11,947 bases of DNA from Candidatus Gottesmanbacteria bacterium CG_4_10_14_0_8_um_filter_37_24 (GTDB taxonomy: Bacteria > Patescibacteriota > Microgenomatia > 2-02-FULL-39-11): NCBI GenBank assembly GCA_002785215.1, contig PFMK01000069.1, positions 2,047-13,993 on the forward strand, in the 5' to 3' direction. The translations under genes and the position numbers were made by a program. Every line of letters begins with the position of its first letter. The stretch's first letter is position 1. Positions 6,785-11,947 of this stretch are shown here, piece after piece. A model generated the notes under the pieces. The model saw nothing but the letters and a program-made list of their open reading frames with translations, was not told the origin of the DNA and did not search any database.

Positions 6785-7588
6785 TTAGAAACTAATACTT
6801 GCTCCCGGAACTCTGGCCAATATTTCCACCGCTTTGATAAGGTAAGTCAGGGGTACCCATACAAACCAGGCCGGCAGTATCCCAAGCGGCCACCAAACCC
6901 AGCCTATAATAGCAGTGATGAACCCTAATACCATCACCGGCTGGATCACCCACTCGATCATGATGTTGGTAAGGGGAGAAATCAGGGAAATTCTATGGAA
7001 CCTGTATAAAATCACCGGTAAAGTAAAAATCTGCGCACTTAAAGTAATCAGTAAATTCGTCTTCAGGAAAAAAATAAGTTGTTTAAACAAGCCATTTTTT
7101 CTTTGGCGCTCTACCCTTTTGTTTGCTAAAATTATCCCTAAAGTGGACAGGAAAGAAAGCTGAAAAGACAGGTCTTTTATGAGGCTGAAATTCCGGAGAA
7201 GCATTAATATACCGGACAAAATTAAACTTAGCAATCCCCAATTTTGTCTGCCAAAATAGACGGCAATAAGTGAGAGAGAACCCATCATAGCGGCCCGAAC
7301 TATAGTAGGTGAAGCTCCTACAAACAGGACAAAAGATACTATAAGACACATAGTAATTATACTGGAGGCTTTTCTGCCTAACCAAAGTGTCATCCGGGCC
7401 GTCAGATTAGTCAGGATTGTGATATTCATCCCGGAAAGGGCGATTATATGCAGTACACCAGTCGCAATTAAAGCATTATAAAACGATCCGGGCATAGAAG
7501 ATCTTACTCCAAATAAAATCCCGTTTAGAAGTGACGCCTGAGGCTCGGGAAGATAGGAATTCACCACGGGTATGAAGGGATTAATCAT
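6785..7588 (-). CDS. comEC: ComEC competence channel domain, lacking the N-terminal OB fold and the MBL domain
   Basis: Polytopic membrane protein of the Competence family, the channel that carries single-stranded DNA across the cytoplasmic membrane in transformation. The protein has 267 residues. Family signatures: LLNGILFG near 20-27, TGVLHIIALSGMNITIL (43-59), SPTIVRAAMMG (93-103) and DLSFQLSFLSTLGI (139-152), with about 6-7 hydrophobic helices. Full-length ComEC is usually around 700-800 residues, with an N-terminal OB-fold region and a C-terminal MBL domain. Here translation begins at the channel domain: the reading frame meets a TAA four codons upstream, so it cannot be extended. The MBL part is a separate gene downstream. 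AAGG lies 7 nt before the ATG. The gene sits 110 bp after the unknown membrane protein and in the same cluster as comEA. Confidence 0.9.
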   Translation of the reverse strand: MINPFIPVVNSYLPEPQASLLNGILFGVRSSMPGSFYNALIATGVLHIIALSGMNITILTNLTARMTLWLGRKASSIITMCLIVSFVLFVGASPTIVRAAMMGSLSLIAVYFGRQNWGLLSLILSGILMLLRNFSLIKDLSFQLSFLSTLGIILANKRVERQRKNGLFKQLIFFLKTNLLITLSAQIFTLPVILYRFHRISLISPLTNIMIEWVIQPVMVLGFITAIIGWVWWPLGILPAWFVWVPLTYLIKAVEILARVPGASISF

Positions 7589-7698
7589 CGGAAAACCTTA
7601 GGCCGCATCCATTAATAACATGATATATTTTTCAGCTGAGAATACGGCACAAAGAACCGTAATCACAAATAACTAGGAAGTTATTAGTGAACGAGCCC

Positions 7699-8466
7699 TT
7701 AGAAGCTGAATATTTTCGCCAAAAACCTCAGCTTTCTCTTCTCACTCAATCTCATAAAAATATAAATCTGCCGGAACACGAATGTGCCGATAAAACTGGT
7801 AAAGGTCACAGTGATGAAAAAATATACCGAGTAGAATACTATTTTCATGTTGAATATTTTCAGGATGATAAAAAGTACGACATCCAATAAAGAAGCAACA
7901 TAGAATATCGGTTTATTAAAGCCTCCAAACCATTCGTTGGTATAAAATACTGACCTTTTGGCTGACAATCCTAGAATAACTCCAAGCGTCACAATTGCCA
8001 AAAGATAATTTCGGGACAAGGGATATACGAGAGGGTGATTAATCTCAAAAATCGCCAGCATGAAACCGATGAACAACCCATTAAGATGAGTCAGATAGTG
8101 GCTGAATTTGCCATGAAACATTTCCGTGACTTTGTATACCTTATCGTGCTTACCGGCCTTAAGGTAACGGCCGATTATCTTGGAAGTAAAATGCATTCCG
8201 TTCCCGACAAAACCATAAACTATAAAAAGTATAGTCAGGACAAGCACATCTATGTCATCAAGAGGAAATATATCAACAGAAGGCCTGCCTGAAATGTTCC
8301 TGATAATGATAAACCATCCCAGATATAATAAGACAGGCACGATGATACCGACAAACCAGTCTGATAAGGGAACGTTTTTCAATATTCTCTCTTCAAACCG
8401 GCTTTGCCGATGGGATAAAACTCCCAACAGGATAACCAGAGCGATAATTCCTACACCTGTTATCAT
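7699..8466 (-). CDS. Unknown polytopic membrane protein with histidine cluster, between comEA and comEC
   Basis: I do not recognise the family. The 255 residues contain about seven hydrophobic segments (roughly 3-17, 38-56, 73-90, 128-141, 152-170, 186-203 and 210-233) and a basic C-terminal tail (KRKLRFLAKIF). Five histidines cluster around the third and fourth helices: His92, His118, His123, His127 and His144, in GMHFTSK, MFHGKFSHYLTHLNG and EINHP. That spacing could suit a metal or haem site, but I cannot assign one. The ATG at 8466 is fixed by an in-frame TGA three codons upstream; no Shine-Dalgarno is evident. It is co-oriented with comEA (169 bp upstream, across a large palindromic element) and comEC (110 bp downstream), so a role linked to DNA uptake is possible but rests on position only. 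Confidence 0.8.
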   Translation of the reverse strand: MITGVGIIALVILLGVLSHRQSRFEERILKNVPLSDWFVGIIVPVLLYLGWFIIIRNISGRPSVDIFPLDDIDVLVLTILFIVYGFVGNGMHFTSKIIGRYLKAGKHDKVYKVTEMFHGKFSHYLTHLNGLFIGFMLAIFEINHPLVYPLSRNYLLAIVTLGVILGLSAKRSVFYTNEWFGGFNKPIFYVASLLDVVLFIILKIFNMKIVFYSVYFFITVTFTSFIGTFVFRQIYIFMRLSEKRKLRFLAKIFSF

Positions 8467-8520
8467 ATTTCGTCAGTCTTTATACTATCTAATTGAAGAT
8501 GGGGCATAATTGTCCCAGCT

Positions 8521-8623
8521 TCATCCTGAGGCCATCAGGCCGAAGGATCTTACTATCGTTTGAGATCCTTCGACTCGCTTCGCTCTCTCAGGATGAGGGT
8601 GGTAATAATGATCCACCCTCATC
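8521..8623. repeat. Large compound palindrome with alternative stems, downstream of comEA
   Basis: Outer stem: TCATCCTGAG (8521-8530) with CTCAGGATGA (8587-8596), 10 bp. Inside it are CGAAGGATCT (8541-8550) with AGATCCTTCG (8563-8572), 10 bp, and a small GGCC / GGCC hairpin (8530-8541). To the right GATGAGGGTGG (8592-8602) pairs perfectly with CCACCCTCATC (8613-8623), 11 bp with a 10-nt loop. The GATGA at 8592-8596 belongs to both the outer stem and the right stem, so the two compete. It begins 13 bp past the comEA stop in transcription order. REP-like in style; it may also act in termination or mRNA end protection. Confidence 0.7.
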
Positions 8624-8635
8624 TAATTTATCAAA

Positions 8636-9295
8636 TTAATAGGCGGTAATCAAATTCTTGATTTTTTCAAACAAAGCATTTCCTACAACCTTTTTGGTTT
8701 TAAGATCATCAATCGAGCTGTATGGTCTGCCTGAAATGATTTTCCCTGCAGTCACTTCTCCTACCCCGGGCAAGGATTCCAGTTCTTTCTGCGAGGCTAG
8801 GTTGATATTTACCGCTCCTTCAGTCACCCCCAGATTACTTTGTTGTGTTTGAAGTTTGGTATTTGGTATTTGGAGCTTCGTCCCGTTGTTTTCTTTCACA
8901 GAGGGTATATATATTTTCCCCCCGTCAATCAACTTCGCTGCCCGGTTAAGGTATTTTGTAACCCAATCCCGATCCGCATCTTTTGAAAGTCCACCGGCCA
9001 AAACCAGAACATCATTTATCCTGTCTTCCTTATCCATGCTGTAAACACCGGGTTTTACGACCGCTCCTTCCACGTCTATCATGATTTTCACGCTGGCAGA
9101 TGAAGATGACTCTGAAATAAAGGCAACCGGAGACGGCGAAGTCACTTTTTCTTTTACCAGAAGCACAATGGCAACAGCGAGAAACAATATACCAAGAACT
9201 GAAACAATCAGGGGAATTTTATATCTTCGAAATATATGCAGATATTTATCCTTATCTCGGCCATCTGCTTCAAGAATGAATTCTTCGGAGTTCAT
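8636..9295 (-). CDS. comEA: ComEA-like competence DNA-binding protein (SLBB + helix-hairpin-helix)
   Basis: Membrane-anchored receptor that binds incoming double-stranded DNA and hands it to ComEC. A TTG at 9301 in frame is possible, but the ATG at 9295 is the more natural start and gives 219 residues. Domains: cytoplasmic head 1-26, membrane anchor about 28-47, Ser-rich linker 52-68, SLBB domain about 70-132 (IMIDVEGAVVKPGVYSM then VLVLAGGL), a linker 133-160, and a helix-hairpin-helix domain 161-219 (VNINLASQKELESLPGVGEVTAGKII; the second hairpin, VVGNALFEKIKNLI, is degenerate). This architecture matches Bacillus-type ComEA. The 133-160 linker contains a 7-residue repeat, TKLQIPN / TKLQTQQ, produced by heptameric DNA repeats. 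The Shine-Dalgarno is weak. It lies 184 bp downstream of the 667-residue gene and heads the competence cluster. Confidence 0.92.
   Translation of the reverse strand: MNSEEFILEADGRDKDKYLHIFRRYKIPLIVSVLGILFLAVAIVLLVKEKVTSPSPVAFISESSSSASVKIMIDVEGAVVKPGVYSMDKEDRINDVLVLAGGLSKDADRDWVTKYLNRAAKLIDGGKIYIPSVKENNGTKLQIPNTKLQTQQSNLGVTEGAVNINLASQKELESLPGVGEVTAGKIISGRPYSSIDDLKTKKVVGNALFEKIKNLITAY
8840..8881. repeat. Heptameric repeat tract inside the comEA linker
   Basis: Six consecutive plus-strand 7-mers: TTGTTGT, GTTTGAA, GTTTGGT, ATTTGGT, ATTTGGA, GCTTCGT. Three heptads make 21 bp, so the reading frame is kept and the protein shows a 7-residue period. It resembles the spacer tracts at 4023-4183 and 5666-5749 in unit length and in the TTTGG/TTATTGG style of its units. 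Confidence 0.65.
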
Positions 9296-9307
9296 CGGCA
9301 ACTCTAA

Positions 9308-9351
9308 CCATCTTACCCGAATCCCGATATAATCGGGATCGGTCTAGATGG
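9308..9351. repeat. Nested palindromic element, copy 2
   Basis: Outer arms CCATCT (9308-9313) and AGATGG (9346-9351). The core is a perfect 8-bp stem, ATCCCGAT (9321-9328) with ATCGGGAT (9332-9339), around a 3-nt loop, extended by CCG / CGG across one bulged A. It is the counterpart of 4548-4620. It sits just upstream of the comEA start and downstream of the 667-residue gene. It could help end the upstream transcript, although no T-run follows on the minus strand. Confidence 0.65.
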
Positions 9352-9479
9352 GTTTATACCCGTAAAATTATCAAGCGTGAAGGGTATATTTTTATGGTGA
9401 CGGGAATTTGGGAGGTTGTCAAGAAGAGGAATAGTTTCTTGGTAAGAGCTAATATTTCAATATGATTCCGGATGTCAGA

Positions 9480-11483
9480 TTAAACGGGAAACAAACCTTC
9501 TATTTCTTTTACAGATATATAATCACTTCCTGTTCTTTCTTCCTCCATAGCCGGTTTCAATTTGTCTGCAAGTGATGCAATCTCTCTATTGTTTATCCAA
9601 TTACGATAGTTTGCCGGCAGAAAATGAAGTCCGGACGGATGAACAGATACTCCCCTATCAGCTTTAATCTTTCCTTTACCTTCCTGGATCTCATAACCGT
9701 CTTCAATCCTTTTCTTATCATAATTAACTTCCCATAAGACGCGTTTGGCTGTCTCCTGAGTTTCATCATCATAATCCTGTAAAGAATAATCACCATAGGT
9801 CCCGCCAATCACGCCATGGGCCCTGTATCTTTTTATTTTCTCATTCGTCAGGTGAACCGCCCTGATATTCTTCTCTCCTCCAGGCAATATATCAGTCACG
9901 AACAAACTCAATTTGGTAAATCCGTTTCTCACTTCCAAAACTCCGCCGATTTTTTGTAACCAGGTTAGTCCGGAGATTTTGTCAATTGCTATTCTCCAAC
10001 CAATCTCCAAATCAATCCGATCATTTGATCTGGATATCCAAGCACCCCTTGAGATAAAATCGCCAACTCTTTTATCCAAACCAAACTCACTTAAAAGTCT
10101 CTCCAGTACCTGAGAGAAAGTCATCTCATCAGGTACTGATTCAGTAAAAAGATAATATCCTTTGGGACGAACTTCTGCCTGCATTGCCCTTTCCCTTATC
10201 CTCCCTGCAGCGTTATTTAATGCCTGTACTGCCTCTTTCATCACTTCCCCATCCATCCTTTTTCCGGCTCTTGCCAATAAACCGTCCTGGACTGCTACCA
10301 TTTCAGCAGAGATTTTGGCTAAATAATCCGGATCACTGTCACCCTCAACTTCTAACAGATGTTTTAGATTACCTAGATGTGCAAAAGGCGGTAATTCTGC
10401 TTCATGCATGTCGACAGGAAGAGAAACATCATCCTCTGTCCTGAGATTTTCAAATATCCCGTACCCTGAAACTGGACCCAGATACGAAACAGCTAATTCC
10501 CGTAATGAAGCATAGTCCATTTCACTTAACATTCCCTTCAATGTTTGGGGAAGAGCTAGTCGCATTTCTGCAATTTGAGTAGGAGTTAGTTCTGCTAATT
10601 GCCTGTCTACTAAAGATATTGCACTGGCTTGCATTCGTGACGCCCGATCTGATCTTGTCAATCTACCCAATCCATCAAATAAAGGTCTTCTGGATCTTTT
10701 TGATTCAGAAGCCTGCCTTTCTTGTTCAGCCAAACTCTGTAGAGTCCTTTCTCTTAATAATTCTAAAAACCTATCTTTTGGTGACTTTCCTTCCGGCCAT
10801 TTTACATCAATTCCTTCTATATTTTCCGCCGTGAAATAGCCTGCATCAATTAATTTGCCTATTACTTTTCTGAACATAACTGTCAGCTGTGAAGAAGGAT
10901 CTACAGTCCAGATAAAAGCTTTGGTTGTATCCGGACTGCCCAGGAATATCCATTCATTCTCTTCTAAGGGAAGAATAACCAGCGGATGGGCTAAAACTGC
11001 AGATGTTGAAGCATACTTTTTGGGTTCCACGAATTCCGCCCGGCAAAGCACTTTGAGAAAATCCCCCAATGATAATCCCTTGTCCCATACTTTCTCTTCT
11101 TCGGTTGCCATATCTTCAACGGATAATCTCATTATCACTTCTCGGTCCGCAGATCCCTTTTGAAGATCAATAATATCGTCACTATTCAGTCTGTAAGCTT
11201 TTATATCCTTCGGCCGGATCAGGTAATTAGGCAAATCAGGCACTCCCATATAATCCGACCTTCTCATCGTCAAAGCAGTCTCCATCGGTGAATAATCCAT
11301 CGCCACATAAAACTGTCTTCCGTCCCCGTCTGCAAACCCTGCTAAAGGCAACTGGCCCGTGTGAGAGCGGGCTTTCTCCAATGAAGTCAGTTCTATCACT
11401 TTCACACCACCGGATCTCTCATTAAGTTGCTTAACCATATCCGATTGACTTCTTGGTGGAAATTCTAACCTATTACCCGACAT
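9480..11483 (-). CDS. Unknown 667-residue soluble protein
   Basis: I recognise no family or catalytic motif. The ORF is long, uses ordinary codons and ends in TAA, so it is a real gene. There is no signal peptide or membrane segment, which suggests a cytoplasmic protein. Visible parts: an N-terminal mixed alpha/beta region (1-235, including GFADGDGRQFYVAMDYSP at 49-66); a charged helical stretch (about 236-285, Arg/Glu/Lys-rich with SESKRSRRP); a helical middle (286-440, including an Ala-rich segment near 385-437); and a C-terminal region (441-667) with aromatic residues and blocks such as SRGAWISRSNDRIDLEIGWR and VSVHPSGLHFLPANYRNW. There is a single cysteine (147). Start: ATG 11483 has no Shine-Dalgarno, but TATAAT sits 8 bp upstream, so the transcript is probably leaderless. 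The promoter starts here, separating it from the P-type ATPase gene upstream; it is co-oriented with comEA. Confidence 0.85.
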   Translation of the reverse strand: MSGNRLEFPPRSQSDMVKQLNERSGGVKVIELTSLEKARSHTGQLPLAGFADGDGRQFYVAMDYSPMETALTMRRSDYMGVPDLPNYLIRPKDIKAYRLNSDDIIDLQKGSADREVIMRLSVEDMATEEEKVWDKGLSLGDFLKVLCRAEFVEPKKYASTSAVLAHPLVILPLEENEWIFLGSPDTTKAFIWTVDPSSQLTVMFRKVIGKLIDAGYFTAENIEGIDVKWPEGKSPKDRFLELLRERTLQSLAEQERQASESKRSRRPLFDGLGRLTRSDRASRMQASAISLVDRQLAELTPTQIAEMRLALPQTLKGMLSEMDYASLRELAVSYLGPVSGYGIFENLRTEDDVSLPVDMHEAELPPFAHLGNLKHLLEVEGDSDPDYLAKISAEMVAVQDGLLARAGKRMDGEVMKEAVQALNNAAGRIRERAMQAEVRPKGYYLFTESVPDEMTFSQVLERLLSEFGLDKRVGDFISRGAWISRSNDRIDLEIGWRIAIDKISGLTWLQKIGGVLEVRNGFTKLSLFVTDILPGGEKNIRAVHLTNEKIKRYRAHGVIGGTYGDYSLQDYDDETQETAKRVLWEVNYDKKRIEDGYEIQEGKGKIKADRGVSVHPSGLHFLPANYRNWINNREIASLADKLKPAMEEERTGSDYISVKEIEGLFPV

Positions 11484-11491
11484 AGCGCCTG

Positions 11492-11521
11492 ATTATATGA
11501 TAAAAAGGCTGGAAAACACAA
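11492..11521 (-). promoter_or_regulatory. Promoter with perfect -10 placed for leaderless transcription of the 667-residue gene
   Basis: On the minus strand TATAAT (11497-11492) lies only 8 bp before the ATG (11483), with TTGTGT (11521-11516) 18 bp upstream as a weak -35. The usual distance from -10 to the start of transcription puts +1 at about 11485, so the RNA would have an almost absent 5' leader. That agrees with the missing Shine-Dalgarno. Confidence 0.5.
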
Positions 11522-11583
11522 ATCCTACAAAGTGGATTGTACTCTCCAATACTGTCTGAAATAAAATATCCCCTGACAGAATA

Positions 11584-11598
11584 CTACGGTTACCGTAG
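11584..11598. repeat. Perfect short palindrome CTACGGT-T-ACCGTAG
   Basis: A 7-bp inverted repeat around one base, 32 bp beyond the stop of the P-type ATPase gene and about 63 bp upstream of the -35 of the 667-residue gene. No T-run follows on the minus strand. It could be an operator or part of a transcript end; the evidence does not decide. Confidence 0.35.
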
Positions 11599-11630
11599 GA
11601 TTGAAGTTAATGGACTTAAATCTGTAGAAT

Positions 11631-11947
11631 CTAATGATGTGTTTTGTAGATGTGCAAATCCGCCTTTCTATAAAACCACGCCTTTGCCAGCTCCACAAAA
11701 ATGATATAAAAAGTTATAATAAGAAGCAGAAATATCCAGTATATTGGACTTAAAGATACAAACTCGAATATTTGTCCCAACCGGCTTTGAGTGATAATAA
11801 TGCCTGATAATATGGCTATGAGAACCCCCAAAACCACGATACGTGACGGTTTACTTTTCCAGAAAGGAACTTTTCTTGTCCTGACCATTAAAATAATTAC
11901 TATCTGGGTTATCAGAGACTCCATAAACCAACCTGTCCTGAAGAAAG
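11631..11947 (-). CDS. mgtA: C-terminal end of a magnesium-type P-type ATPase (start beyond window)
   Basis: The frame is open at the right edge (FFRTGWF precedes the first Met at 11924), so this is the 3' part of a longer gene, ending in TAG at 11633-11631. The 104 visible residues match the last transmembrane helices of Mg2+-translocating P-type ATPases: GWF.ESLITQ, then RTRKVPF..S.PS between helices, two further hydrophobic helices, a conserved-style YWIFLLLIITFYIIFVELAKAWFYRK end and a short polar tail. The catalytic DKTG phosphorylation and nucleotide-binding parts lie outside the window, so substrate assignment rests on the C-terminal pattern alone; another P-type cation pump is the main alternative. 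It is co-oriented with the 667-residue gene, but that gene has its own promoter. Confidence 0.7.
   Translation of the reverse strand, partial: FFRTGWFMESLITQIVIILMVRTRKVPFWKSKPSRIVVLGVLIAILSGIIITQSRLGQIFEFVSLSPIYWIFLLLIITFYIIFVELAKAWFYRKADLHIYKTHH

Noticed and set aside
8840..8881. Frameshift or sequencing error in comEA
   Set aside because: The tract keeps frame and both flanking domains are intact.

Overview
The window looks like a chromosomal segment of an uncultivated ultra-small bacterium of the Candidate Phyla Radiation (Patescibacteria), probably Microgenomates-like. This is inference from four things: the lysine-rich, moderately AT-rich coding style; the stripped-down competence genes (ComEA, plus a ComEC divided into two proteins); the high share of genes with no recognisable family; and spacers full of palindromic and heptameric repeats. 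TGA is a stop (it ends the metallo-beta-lactamase gene) and tryptophan is TGG, so the standard bacterial code applies rather than the TGA=Gly code of Gracilibacteria/Absconditabacteria. I see no rRNA, tRNA, CRISPR array, phage gene or transposase.

Layout. Positions 1-931 (minus) hold a secreted protein with two fibronectin type III repeats, cut off by the left edge. A 450-bp divergent spacer with a striking array of hairpins separates it from a class A penicillin-binding protein (1382-4003, plus) with a very basic cytoplasmic tail. Positions 4004-5754 form a small block flanked by heptameric repeats in opposite orientation. It contains a 76-residue unknown protein (minus) and a secreted lytic transglycosylase (plus). 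The transglycosylase has a good sigma70-type promoter and, between promoter and ribosome binding site, an intrinsic-terminator-like hairpin, which is an attenuator-like layout.

From 5755 to the right edge everything is on the minus strand. In transcription order: the 3' end of a Mg2+-type P-type ATPase (11947-11631), a 667-residue soluble protein of unknown family with a probable leaderless start (11483-9480), ComEA (9295-8636), an unknown polytopic membrane protein with a histidine cluster (8466-7699), the ComEC channel domain (7588-6785) and the ComEC-type metallo-beta-lactamase as a separate membrane-anchored protein (6672-5755). Gaps of 110-185 bp, several filled by palindromic elements, argue for a loosely co-oriented cluster rather than one tight operon.

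Function. Two themes are visible. One is cell-wall synthesis and remodelling (PBP1A, lytic transglycosylase, possibly the FN3 surface protein). The other is DNA uptake: ComEA binds DNA outside the membrane, ComEC forms the channel, and the MBL protein would be the candidate nuclease for the non-transported strand. The most unusual points are the division and N-terminal reduction of ComEC, the unknown membrane protein embedded between ComEA and ComEC, the orphan 667-residue protein, the attenuator-like leader, and a 7-bp-periodic repeat family that recurs in spacers and has also entered the ComEA coding sequence.
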